Positions 45,713 to 56,737 of a stretch of DNA of 64,000 bases are shown here, one piece after another. Source of the stretch: Holtermannia corniformis (taxonomy: Eukaryota > Basidiomycota > Tremellomycetes > Holtermanniales); NCBI GenBank assembly GCA_001599935.1, contig BCIJ01000004.1:328491-392490 (forward strand). Direction: 5' to 3'. A model generated the notes under the pieces. That model did no database searches. It was not told where the DNA came from and saw nothing but the letters and a program-made list of their open reading frames with translations. Made by a program: the position numbers and the translations under genes. How positions within the stretch are numbered: position 1 is the first letter of the stretch; each line of letters starts with the position of its first letter.

Positions 45713-46263
45713 TCACTCGGCGTTGAAGTGCCACGAGACCGGGACGATGCCGAGGTCCATGTCGCCGTCGGCGAGCGCGGAGAACAGACTGGAAGTCTAG
45801 CAAGGGTTAGCGATTGACAGAGCGAATACGAGTGTGGGTACTTACGAGGTCGATCGAGCCGTCACTGCCGGTCTGGACGCAAGATGGGCATTCGTCGGCA
45901 ACAGTCGCGATGACGGTCTTGCCGTTGTCCGTGTTGGTGATGGTCAATTTGCGACCTAAACGTCGTTAGAGACTTGACGCGGGTAAAGGGAGACTCGACG
46001 TACCACACCTGTCCCCGTTGCTGTACAGCGAAGTTGGCAGCGCGACGATGTAGTCCGAGTCAACGTTGGTGTTGCCGCAAGCGCCGAGGCCAGTAGTAAA
46101 GTAGCTTTACATGCGATCAGCTCTTTCCTCTGGCAGTTCGCTTGCACACTCACGTAGCCTGGCCAGAGTGAGTTGCTCGCTTCTCAAGCGCCTGCTCAAC
46201 AGGGGCAGCGGCAACGAGACCGAGGGCGGCCACAGCAGCAACAAGAGTCTTGAACGCGTACAT
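45713..46263 (-). CDS. Secreted double-psi beta-barrel (RlpA-like) protein
   Basis: Small secreted protein of the RlpA/barwin-like double-psi beta-barrel type, found in fungal secretomes as expansin-related or protease-inhibitor-like proteins. Exons: 46154-46263, 46004-46104, 45846-45955, 45713-45796 (about 135 residues). The N-terminus is a classic signal peptide (MYAFKTLVAAVAALGLVAAA) followed by a Kex2-type site (LEKR). The mature part has TYFTTGLGACG, VALPTSLYS, CGRKLTITN, VIATVADECPSC, and the ending GIVPVSWHF. The ACG and DECPSC cysteines and the acidic residue in ADEC match the fold's conserved positions. The usual catalytic partner residues of lytic enzymes are not evident, so a non-catalytic wall or defence role is likelier. 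TATA-like and CCCCTGAGGGG elements lie upstream. Confidence 0.85.
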
Positions 46264-46839
46264 TTTGAGGTGCTTTTGGTGTCAGGTCAAGACGGAGTAG
46301 GTGCTATGCGGCGGTTGTTGGAGTCTGCAGACCGGCTTATGGGAACACTGCCATACATCCCAGTTCTACTATATACCTTATGGGAAGTCCCCAATCTTGC
46401 GTCTGACTTTTCAAGGGTACGTCTGAGCGCAGCGGGGCGTATGCGAGCACATTGGCGGTCACCCCTGAGGGGAATCGAGGGCTCTGTTCGGTACTGGAAG
46501 CATGTGCGCAGTGACGTCGCCCAGGAATCGAGGGTTGACGCGGAACCAGCGCCTGTGGGGTCGCACGTGAGTCACGTTGCAAAGACTGCGGGTGCTCTGG
46601 CCAAAGCTGTCTGAGGCGTTCGCGTGCAGTGTAGAGCCTTGCTCACCCGAGAGGGTGTACCCCGTCGCTGTCGAGCGCCAATGAAGTCATGCGGATCACC
46701 GAGATGTTTCTCGGTCCAACAGCGCAGGGTCAGACCACCCCAGGAAAGGTGTGATGTCATTCCGAGACCGAAGATAGATATTACAAGGTGTGCATCGTCT
46801 GCGTGCTAGAAACCAATCTTGTCCGCAATGCAACTGCCT
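46264..46839. other. Intergenic, promoter side of the barrel-protein gene
   Basis: Contains the elements noted above on its left. The right part, next to the MBF1 stop, should be 3' UTR. Open frames on both strands have no protein-like composition. Confidence 0.5.
46462..46472. promoter_or_regulatory. Palindromic CCCCTGAGGGG, possible double STRE
   Basis: A perfect inverted pair of CCCCT/AGGGG, the core bound by Msn2/4-type zinc-finger factors, about 200 bp upstream of the secreted barrel-protein ATG. A TATATAG element (minus strand) lies near 46370, about 105 bp upstream of the same ATG. A GGAATCGAGGG word occurs twice (near 46471 and 46523). Function is inferred from position only. Confidence 0.35.
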
Positions 46840-48108
46840 TTACTTCTTCTTGGGACCACCGAGCGGCGTGCCGATCAGCTTGGCGTCACCACGAAGCTTG
46901 ACGCCGAGCACACGCTCAAGCTTGGCAAGCACCTGGACGTCTGGAGTGGCACGGCCGGCCTCGAGATCGGCGATCTGCGAATGTCAGCTACACACACGAA
47001 TTGGAATCTCAACACACCTGTTGTGGCTTGACGTTGATGGAGGTCGCGAGCTCCTTTTGCGTCATTGACTTGCCATCCGCGTTCTTCTTATCCATCCGGC
47101 CCTGGGCAATCGCGCGGCCGACACTGATCTCATCAGCTCGGGTCCTGGCGCGCAGTGATTGAAGCAACTTACGACATGTCTACCTTGGCTGGTGGCTTTG
47201 GCTCGTCATTACGGTCCAGCTGTGCAATCCGCTGGTGGTCGGCCGCTGAATGCGAATCAGCAAGGCTGACAATCGCAGCGCCAGAGTGACTTACGCCCGG
47301 TAGCGGATTTGGTGTTGGTTGATCGGTCCTTGGCAAAAGTTTCGATAGCAGCACCGGAACGCTGGGCAGCTGAAGGGCGTGTCAGCGCGGACTCTCGGTG
47401 AACATTGTACGCGGTAGCTGGCTCGAGTGGAACGTAACGCAAAGGATGTTCGGGCAACGGCGAAGAGATCGAAGCACTCGCAGCACCTGGAAGCTCAGAT
47501 ACATGCGATGGCGTTGCTGCCGGCGCGGAACGCGGCATTGCCGTCGTAGAGCCGCTTGACGACTTCTCAGCGGTCTCTCCGTGGCTGCGGCCCCACGGTT
47601 CGTTGGCACCACGACCAGCCGTACCCAGTGATTGACTGTATCGCATGAGTCCAATTGGATTGAGTAGCGTACGGACACGATTGCTACCTTGCCGTCGAAT
47701 ACTCATATGTAGAGTTGGCATTGCTCAATCCTCGGCGGGTGGTCCAGAATCCTCGGCGGGTGGTCCGAAATCCTCGGCGGGTGGACCAGGTCAACAGCAG
47801 ACACGAGCTTCAGCTCTTACAAAGCTCTCCCCTGGCATAAAGGACAGGCACACGCGGCGAGGCCTGGCAAGGGTGCCATGCGAACGAGACCAGTGATGCA
47901 GAGCCACCTGAAGTCTTTCGAGTATTTCTCTGGCAGAAAAAGACGGCAAGTCTGATTGTAGCAAGCCCACTCACAGTTGAGAGCAGAGCCCTTCGTCACC
48001 GTGGCTCGGTTGCGGCCCTGGCCGATAAAGGTAGTAGAAGCATCCCAGTCTGACTAATGACCACTTTTGTCAGTCCTCTCGCCGAACGCCTCACACCTCA
48101 CGCACCAT
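46840..48108 (-). CDS. MBF1: Multiprotein-bridging factor 1
   Basis: Conserved coactivator that bridges TBP to bZIP activators and helps prevent frameshifting at stalled ribosomes. Exons: 48106-48108 (just the ATG), 47975-48053, 47295-47369, 47173-47245, 47018-47123, 46840-46974, giving about 156 residues. The N-terminal part is [17 protein letters not shown]; the C-terminal helix-turn-helix has [51 protein letters not shown], and the family ending [12 protein letters not shown]. The start codon is separated from codon 2 by a 52-nt intron with GTGCGT donor and GACTGAC branch. The second intron is 605 nt and holds a 21-bp tandem repeat and an open frame running in phase into exon 3. All conserved blocks are intact. 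Confidence 0.85.
47728..47790. repeat. 21-bp minisatellite, three copies
   Basis: Three direct copies of AATCCTCGGCGGGTGGTCCAG with one or two changes each, inside the 605-nt MBF1 intron. Too short to be a CRISPR and without spacers. It may vary in copy number. Confidence 0.75.
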
Positions 48109-49057
48109 ATTACGTGAGTGTATGTGTGGGTGGTAGGTGCAGGTCTTGCGAGCTTTGGCGATCAAGGAAGAGTGTGGAAGATCGTTTGGCAGGTCGAGTT
48201 GATCGCGGCACCGAAACGTCACCGACCCAAACGGGGTGCGTAAACAAGGCTGTGAAAAGGATCATCGTGATGAGTCTGAGTGGATTGTCCGGTTGTCGTC
48301 GTAGTGTAGTCAACAAGAAGCGAGCAAACTCCTGGCAGTTCGTGAGGCGTGAAATCGTGCGATGGCAGATCGCGTGATCAAATGCAACTGGCCCTTGATC
48401 AAACAGGCAGCGTATGGCCTGAAGGCGGTCATGTTACTTACAGCAGGTAGCAGATATCTAGTCGCTTTTGAATAATGAGCTCCGTGCTTATACATCGTCC
48501 ACCTGAGTTGGGCCTTCGTCCGGCCTTTGTTCAGCCGACCTCATCTTGTAACAGAGGGCTTCGGCAGTCGGCCTTGGTCGCGTCCGAAGACGTCACAATC
48601 GGCCCGGCGTCGGGGCCCGTACAGTACGAGCGGCCGCCGCAGCGTTCGAGCCAAACGGTCACATCAGCCCGCTGCCCGCTCGCAGCGCATCTTGGTAGTC
48701 TCGGCGTGCCCAAAGGAGGGCTCTGCCTTTGACAGGCTCTGAGCGCAATCAGTGGCGGAGAGTCCTACGCCCGACGACGTACCTACCGGCGGCAATGGCA
48801 GCGCAGCAGGTGGTTGGTGCACACTACGGCTTGGTGGGCTGAAGGACGGCACGAACGACGTATACTCGCAGCACATGAGCCTGGAATAACTGCTGCGTCG
48901 GCACATTACTGCCACGACGCGGCGGAATGGTTTCGGCCATGCCCGCCCTTCCACGTGGCGTAGCAGGGTTTAGCATTCGCCACCTCCTGGGTGACCGAGC
49001 TGGGCGCAGGACTGTTCCAACGCGACGAGCGGGTCTTCAAGAGCGCACAAAGGTGCA
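48109..49057. other. Long intergenic region, MBF1/ABC transporter promoters
   Basis: Between the MBF1 start and the ABC-transporter start, so it should hold both promoters. Frames of up to about 105 codons exist on both strands without recognised domains. A purine/GC-rich part near 48600-48700 is seen. Nothing else is supportable. Confidence 0.5.
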
Positions 49058-52000
49058 ATGAGCAGTTTCGAAGCTGCCTCTGCGGCAGACGGAAGGCAGC
49101 CAGCCCCGTTCGTTATAGAAATCGGAGCGCAGGAAAGCAACTTGACATCGACAAACCCAATCATTGCTAGTCAAGGGCGGGCACCGGAGACATTTGCGAT
49201 GAAGGAACTAGGTACCAAAGAGACCGCAGAGACGCTCGATGACAGTGAGGATGACGAGGGAGACAAGGAGGAACTGTACGATGGCGCTGGGCATCGTCTC
49301 AAGACGGTCAAAGCGTCGGGGTATACTGTTCGTAAGCGGGAGAAATGGTGGTGAGTCTGCGCTAACCGTTGCGATCGCTCAATGTTGACTGAATGAAGGG
49401 AGCTGTGGAGACCGAAGCATGCGCCGCCGTTACCAAGGGCCAATTTGGCAGATGCGCCGGAGATCCCACTTGCGACGGCCTCGATCTTCAGCAAGCTCAC
49501 TTACCAGTGGGTGACACCGATGCTCACGTTGGGGTATCAACGCCCGCTTGAGGCGACCGACTTGTGGAAAGTGGGTATCCGAGAGTCCTTGGATCCGCGC
49601 TGACACATACAGATGGACGCCAGTAGAGAGTGTACGTTGCCATGTGTTCATGCACTCCAACTAACGCCACGGAGCGGAACGACTCGCAACCGAGTTTTTG
49701 AAGGCCTTTGAGGCCCGCCAGGAAAAGGCATCCGCGTACAATTTGACGCTCTCAGTCATCCTGCCGCCTCGCCGCTTGCGCCTCAAATGGGCTTGCTTAG
49801 CAGCATTGCGCCACAAGCTCGATGCAGACATGTACAAGTTTTTGCCAGGAAGCGATCACAACAAGAAGTCACAAACGACATGGCGAGACCGTCGCATTGC
49901 GAGAGAGAACGAATGGCGGAGGCAGAGCGGCGTGAAGCACGCATCGCTCGTGTGGAGCCTCAACGATGTAATGGTTGGCTTTTGGGCAGGAGGCATCTTC
50001 AAGGTGAATCGAGACAGCACGCGTGATGGCCAATCGCTGACCGCTTGTAGGTCTTTGGAGATACTGCAGCGCTGATGGCACCGCTGCTAATCAAGGAGCT
50101 CATCCAGTTCAGTCAAAAGCGTATGTGTTACTGCCAGGCGCTTCGGCTAGCTGACTATGTCAGGCTATGCGGCGATGGATGCCGGTAATGAGGGTCCTGG
50201 CATCGGTCGAGGAGTCGGAATGGCCATCGGCCTGTTCTTCCTCACGCTCATGGCCTCCGTCAGCACTCATCAGGTGTGCCTACGAGCGCGGCTGCCTTAG
50301 CACGTCTGACTGTGGACAGTTCTTCTTTCGATCCATGGCGATTGGCGTGCTCTCCCGAGCGACCCTCATCACAGCCATGTACCGACGTGCGCTGTCTCTG
50401 ACAGTCAAGTCGCGGACGCAGCACCCCAGCGGCAAGTTGATCACTCATCTGAGCAGCGATGTGCGTCATGTGTAGACAAGGTGCAGCCGCGCTGACGCCG
50501 TCAGATCTCTCGAATTGATTTCTGCGCACAGTGTAGGTCTTGTGTGAGCTCCTCATTCCGTGCTGACGCTTGCAGGGTTTCATGCGGTGTGCAGTGCGGG
50601 CGACCAAAGGCAAGGCAACTGACAGCTGCAGATCTGGACAGCGCCCATCCAACTCATTATCACTCTGATCTTGTTGATCCTCCAGGTAAGTTGATCATTG
50701 TACCTCATCAATTCTGACCCGCTTAGCTCGGTCCTTCTGCCCTTGTTGGGTTCTCTATGTTCGTGCTGCTCACCCCACTCCAAACCTTCTTCATGAAGGC
50801 CAGCATGAAAGTCCGGCGAGAGTCAATGGTACTCCCGCTTTTCACCGTTCGTGCCTCAGCTGACGCACTCCCAGAGATGGACAGACTCTCGCACAAAACT
50901 GTTGCAAGAGCTCCTTGCGTCCATGCAGATTGTCAAATTCTTCACGTACGAGATACCCTTTCTCAGGCGACTACGTGAAGTACGCGGCAAGGAACTCAAA
51001 GGCGTCCGGACCATCCTGATCATTCGAGCGGCGAACCAAGCGATTGCATTCAGCGTGCCGGTCCGTATGCCTCCGGTGGTGCGCCCTGTCCGGTGGATAG
51101 GATCTGATCACGCTACAGACTCTGGCAGGAGTGCTTGCATTCGTTACGTACGCAGCAGTTGGCAACAGCCTCGATCCGGTGCGTTTGATCATCCTGTCTT
51201 GCCAAGCTAATCGCCTCAAGGCGGTCATTTTCACCTCCCTGGCGTACTTTAGTCTGCTAAGACAACCACTGATGTTCCTGCCGCGCGCGTTGTCTTCCCT
51301 CACAGATGCGCAGAATGCCTTCCAACGGCTACAGCCCGTTAGTCTCGTCCTTTTCCAATTCGCACCACTGACGGCGAGTCAGGTCTTCGAAGCAGAAGTA
51401 ACAAACTCGCACGACTCCGTAGACTCCTCCCTCGACGTTGCCATTCGCGTGACCAGGGCAACCTTTCAATGGGATGCTCCTCCTGACGAACCGGTTGAGA
51501 AGGCCAAAGGTGGTAAACGGCGCAATGCTGCAAAGATCGCTGCTGTGGTGCCGGATGGACCGCCATTCAGCATCCAGAATCTCGATCTGGTCGTACCGCG
51601 GGGACGGCTGGTGGCCATCGTCGGGCCTGTTGGCAGCGGCAAGAGTAGTCTGCTGCAAGGCGTAGGTCTAATCCTAACTGCGACTGGCCACACTGACATG
51701 CGCAGCTCATCGGAGAAATGGTCAAACTCGAAGGCAGCGTCACTTTCGGCGGCCGAATCGGCTACTGCCAGCAGAGTGCTTGGATCCAGAACACAACTCT
51801 GCGTGACAACATTCTGTTTGGGCAGACCTGGAACAAGACGCGATTCTGGCAGGCGGTACATGACGCATCGCTGTTGGCCGACCTGGAGCTCTTGCCGGAT
51901 GGCGATCTCACGGAGATTGGCGAGAAAGGCATAAATCTCTCCGGAGGTATGTGATCGCACTCGTTGATGTCTTCTCAACGGTGCAGGACAAAAGCAGCGC

Positions 52001-55000
52001 ATCAACATTGCAAGGGCTCTGTACTTTGACGCAGACGTTGTCGTAAGTCCGGTGAGGCTGAGCACGCACACGGACTGAATCGGCTAGCTTCTCGACGACA
52101 GTCTGTCCGCTGTGGACGCGCACGTCGGCAAGGCCCTGTTCGAGAACGCCATTCTGGGCCTCAAGAAGCGCGGCAAGACGGTGGTTCTTGTCACCCATGC
52201 GCTTCACTTTCTGCCAGACGTCGACCACATCTACACGCTACACGCTGGCCGCGTTGTCGAAGAGGGCACGTATGAACGGTTGATGGAGAATAATGGTCCC
52301 TTTCGTGCCCTCATGGACGACTTTGGTGGCGCCAAGGACCAGCAAGACGAAACTAATGCGGAGTTGGAGGAAATTGCCGTGGAGGAGTCCGAACCTGCAG
52401 GGCACAAGGATGTGCCGATGAAACGATCTCACGGCCGCGCCGTGGGCACCGGTAAGCTTGAGGTTGGTCACTCCTGGTCAGCAGAGCCCTGCTGACTTTC
52501 ACAGGGTCGCTTGATGTCATCAGAGACGCGCAAAACTGGCTCTGTGGGTTCCAAGGGTACGGTTGGCTCCATCGGGGTGCACGTCTGACACTGGCAGTGT
52601 ACACTGGCTACACCAAGGCTGCGAATGGCTTGTGGCTACTCCCACTGCTTATCCTATCTGCCGCGATCATGCAGACAGCGCAAGTCATGTCGACCGTCTG
52701 GATCACTTGGTGGGAGGTTATGCAGTTCGGGCATACTCAAGGCTTTTATATGGGTATCTACGCGGCACTTGGTATCGCACAGTGAGGGGTATGGTCTGTA
52801 CGATAGCGGAGGCTTACGCGAGAAGGGCGCTGTTCACATTCCTACTCGGTGCCGTGTTGAGCATAATGGTTCGTGCTCGGTCGTCATTAGGCACTGCTAA
52901 CTCAAACAGTCCTACTACGCCTCCGCACACCTTTACGGTGGTGCACTACATCGAGTGTTTCACAGCCCGATGGCCTTCTTTGACACGCAGCCATTAGGCC
53001 GGATCAGTTCGTCCACCTGATCATCGCGGAGGTATATACTTATCAGTTGCAGTGGGTGTCTTTGGTCGGGACATTGATGTGGTCAGTAGTAGAGTAAGGT
53101 CTGCGAGGCGATCAGAGCTCACTATGCGCAGCTGGATGGTCAATTGGCAGATTCTGCTCGCATGCTTGCATTAACTGTCATTTCGGTGAGCCCGCTGCCG
53201 CAGTGTCGGGTAGTAGCTGAACCGCGCAGCTGCTTGGTTCCGTCATCATCGTCACGGTGTACTTGCATTACTTTCTTCCCATGTGCGTCACACCGCAAAT
53301 GCTTGCCATGTGCTGACACATTGGTCAGTGTCGTGGTCGTCGGCCTTGGCTACAGGTATGCAGGGTGGGACGAGTCTGCTGCAAAGCTAACAAAGTTCTA
53401 GCTACTTGTTTGTCACTATAACGCCTCTAGTCTCATTCTCACGTCCCATAGCCTCTTATTCTACAAGTCCTCCGCACGCGAGCTGAAGCGCTTGGACTCG
53501 ATGCTGCGCTCCTTGCTGTATTCGCACTTTTCAGAGTCGTCGGTACCGATGTCCGACCTCGAGTTCCGCTGACACCTCGCAGATTATCCGGCCTCGGCAC
53601 GATCCGTGCTTACAACGAGCAAGAGCGCTTTATGAAGGAGAACGCGTATTATATGGACCTAGAGGACCGCGCGTATCTCCTGACCGCGGCGAATGCACGA
53701 TGGCTCTCTGTTCGACTCGACTTTCTCGGGGCTCTCTTGGTATTTGCGGTGGCTATCATGGCCGCCAAAGGCGCGTCTGGTTTGAAGGCATCGCAGATTG
53801 CTCTCTGCTTGACCTACTTGGTCTCGCTTGTCCAGCTGCTGGGCATGGTGAGTCGGCTCTGGCGAGACTATGCAAACTGACGTCCGCTAGGTTACTCGTC
53901 AAACGGCGGAGCTGGAAAACAACAGTGCGTGGTTGCGACCATGTGCTTCGTCTTCGCTTACAGTTGTAGTGAATGCTGTCGAGCGCTTGCTGCACTATTC
54001 AGGTGACGACCTTGCCCAAGAAGCTACCCACGACCGGACAAACCCTAATGCAAGAAGCGATTGGCCAGCCAGTGGTACCATTGCGTTTGATCGAGTTGTC
54101 ATGTCGTATCGTCAAGGTCTCGACCCGGTACTTAAGGGCATGTGAGTCAGCAAATGTCCGGAACGCGTTCCTGACACGTTGGTAGCTCGATGGAGATCAA
54201 GGATGGCGAAAAGATCGGCATCATCGGTCGTACCGGCGCAGGCAAGACGTCCATTACCATTGCTCTGTATCGTCTGGCAGAGTCAGTTCATCGGCGACTG
54301 TTTGCTACAGCTGACATAGCAGACTGTCCTCGGGGTCCATCTCGATCGATGGTGTTGATATCGCTGGGTTGGGATTGCGCACCTTGCGTTCGAACATTGC
54401 GATTATCCCACAAGACCCGGTCTTGTTCAACGGCACGATTCGAAGCAACCTCGACCCTTTTGAGCTGCATGAAGATGCTGTCTTAAACGACGCGCTGCAG
54501 CGATCATCTCTGCTGGATGTAGACGTCGACGGTGACGAGAGCGCGCCATCGCGGACTCGCGTTACGCTCGACAGCAAGGTAGAGGACGAAGGTTCGAATT
54601 TGAGCGTCGGCGAGAGGTCCCTTGTTAGCTTGGCTCGAGCGCTGGTCAAAGATGTGCGTTGCGCCGCGATCGTGGAGGCTTACTAATGTGGCTTAGTCGA
54701 GAATTGTTGTGCTAGGTGGGAAAGCGCGTGCTTGTTTAGACCATAGCTAACGTCAGCAGACGAGGCTACTGCCGCTGTTGGTCAGTACTGACCCTCACGG
54801 CAAGGTGGCGCTGATATACGACAGATCTCGAAACCGACTCGAAGATCCAAGAGACGATCCGCAAGGAGTTTCGTGGCAAAACCCTGCTGTGCATTGCCCG
54901 TGCGTCGACTCTCGCAGCTCGACCGTCGCTCACATCGCAGATCGCTTGCGGACGATCCTGTCCTGGGACCGGATCCTCGTCATGTCAGCGGGGGAGATCG

Positions 55001-55160
55001 AGGTGAGCGTTCGACGCGCTCAAAGCTGTCACTGACTCTGTAGGACTTTGACACGCCACTCAACCTCTTCGACAAGCGCGAATCGCTCTTCCGTACCATG
55101 TGCGATCGCAGCCACATTGATCGACACGAAGTCGAGGTCGCCCAACGGCAAAATCAGTAG
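49058..55160 (+). CDS. ABCC (MRP/Yor1-like) multidrug ABC transporter
   Basis: Full-length ABC exporter, TMD-NBD-TMD-NBD, split into many small exons. The N-terminus is acidic and disordered, then [13 protein letters not shown] and [18 protein letters not shown], typical of the short MRP class without a TMD0. NBD1 has Walker [14 protein letters not shown] (near 51625), the Q-loop [13 protein letters not shown], signature LSGGQKQR (split by an intron near 51950) and Walker [16 protein letters not shown]2 has [17 protein letters not shown]2 has [11 protein letters not shown] (near 54220), [34 protein letters not shown], Walker B VVLDEATAAVD and the H-loop IAHRL. NBD1 has Asp after Walker B (DD) and NBD2 has Glu (DE), as in other ABCC proteins with one degenerate site. 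Substrates are not predictable. The reading frame can be followed throughout, so it looks intact. Confidence 0.85.
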
Positions 55161-55201
55161 AGGGACGGGCAAGTCTATAATTCTATGCATACTACTCGGC
55201 G

Positions 55202-55633
55202 CTACCAAAAGCTGTCCGTTGTGGTTCGGCGTGTGCTGTAGCCTGCGGTCGAGACTGAGGCCTTTCGCATGTCCGCACTGTCCGGTAGCGTCGAAGGATC
55301 GACCAACACTGTGCCTTCTGGTGCGCCGTCCAACCCAGTGCCCTGTACAGGCCATTCACGAAAGTGAAAGTTGTGGCCATTCCTGACTTCGTGCTGGACG
55401 CTGTTGCAGTTCGCACAGTAGTAGGCCGTGAGCACACTGCGCTGACCCGGTGGGCCTGCAAAGAGTAAAACGGGAGCGAGCGCATTGCTGTCATCCTTGC
55501 AGCTGTTGATTACGGCCGAGTTTTGAGTGATTGGTGGGTTTTCATCGTCGACGGTGAATGTAGAGTGTGCATAGGGATCCTGGATCTCAGGCTCTGGTGA
55601 GCCCTGTTGCGCATTGCCAGTGATCGTTGCCAT
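55202..55633 (-). CDS. Small cysteine-motif protein, family member A
   Basis: Unrecognised, intronless, 143 codons. The core is NSAVINSCKDDSNA, then TAYYCANCNSVQHEV, a Cys-x(n) plus C-x2-C arrangement that could bind zinc. It is related to the two plus-strand genes at 57986 and 58601: all three share SC/DCK-like Cys, an aliphatic strand, TAYxC-x2-C-x-x-V, a variable aromatic stretch and a Pro/Thr-rich tail. Member A is the most diverged (a Gly/Pro insertion before TAYYC, no TT-x(2,3)-DGH motif) and has extra N- and C-terminal tails. The start codon context is good (ACAATGGC). It lies between the ABC transporter stop, 41 bp away, and the Cid2-like gene. No signal peptide or membrane segment is visible. 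Function unknown. Confidence 0.6.
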   Translation of the reverse strand: MATITGNAQQGSPEPEIQDPYAHSTFTVDDENPPITQNSAVINSCKDDSNALAPVLLFAGPPGQRSVLTAYYCANCNSVQHEVRNGHNFHFREWPVQGTGLDGAPEGTVLVDPSTLPDSADMRKASVSTAGYSTRRTTTDSFW

Positions 55634-55959
55634 TGTCGCTTGGCCTCGTGGACTGTGTGCTCGCGCTGGCTTATAAGTACGGCGGAGTTGTGTGTTTGAT
55701 CGGCCGCCGCCTCGGCGACGATACAAAGGAGCTGTCGCTCGACGACATGATCCTGTATAGCTATGCCGGGTGTGATGCCGCAACCGCCGCGATGACCGTA
55801 CATGACTAGAGATACAAGTCGAGTGAAACTAGCTTCCTCTTTGCAGCACCACCACTCTACCCCGCTCCGCGGCCTCCCAAAGCTTCAAGCCATCCGGATC
55901 CGTCGGCGCCGGATAGAAGAATGGACACCGTGATTTGAACGCTGTACCGCAAGTTAGGT

Positions 55960-56737
55960 TCAATTCGGCATCACGAACACTGACGAACCGTCTAGACTCC
56001 GTTTCCGGATAATCGCCTCGACCGCCTGCTCGTTCGCAAGTTGGTTTCGCTGCATCGTATCAGGGATTGTCCACAAATCAGGTCCGAGACGTACCAAAAC
56101 TTCCTCGCCAAACATCTTCTCGCGGACATTTCGCTCTCGTGTCCCTGCTACAACTCTAGCTTCTCGCTCTGCCTCATCCCGGTATCGCCCACTATCCGGT
56201 GCAGGCGCGGCAAGTTCCAGCCGAGCATCTTGGCCTGCCAGCGCCGCTTGCTTGGCTGCAAGTGACTGCGAGACCGTATTGACGCAGTAGGTCAGCAGTG
56301 TTTGGCGATGTGTCCATCCGGCTATTGGCGTGAGCTCGGCCAGTAGGTCAACGACATAGAACGTACTCATCATCTCCATCCACAGCCGCGTGCACATTTC
56401 GTTTGATCCATCAGAGCTCGGGCGACCTGCTTGGCGGTTCGTGTCACGCAATTGCGCTTGAGCGCGATTCAGCCGGATGATGACTGCGAGAGTCAGCGAT
56501 GACGTCTGATGCCTGCTGCGTGACGCTCGATTACCAACCTTGATCATCGAGCTTGCGATACTGCTTGACCATATCTGCGAACATGAGCCTCTCCATGCTT
56601 GACCTAGACAACGCACCCTTGAACACGCCGATCTGGAAGCACGCCTCGGGCGAGATTGTGATTTCCCTCGGAGGCAAAGTCGGAAACGCATCGTCGTACG
56701 CGCTCTGAGATCCAAACTGAGGGAAATGCTGCGACAT
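55960..56737 (-). CDS. Cid2/MIX23-like protein
   Basis: Resembles the caffeine-induced death protein 2 (Cid2) family, of which yeast Mix23, a mitochondrial intermembrane-space protein, is a member. Exons: 56539-56737, 56367-56483, 56095-56321, 55960-56049 (210 residues), all in phase; two of the introns are multiples of three, so an unspliced frame also stays open. Family stretches: ISPEACFQIGVFKGAL, KLDDQVIIRLNRAQAQLRDT, CTRLWMEMMTGWTHRQTLL, TYCVNTVSQSL and NEQAVEAIIRKRSLDGSSV. An insertion (LSRSSMERLMFADMVKQY) before KLDD could include one more unrecognised intron; I saw no good splice pair. Cysteines near the start and middle (EACF, EMCTR, TYCV) could form the disulfides expected for intermembrane-space import, but that is inference. 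The rest of the gene looks intact. Confidence 0.6.

Noticed and set aside
47728..47790. CRISPR-like repeat
   Set aside because: Contiguous 21-bp copies without spacers in a eukaryotic intron; a minisatellite.
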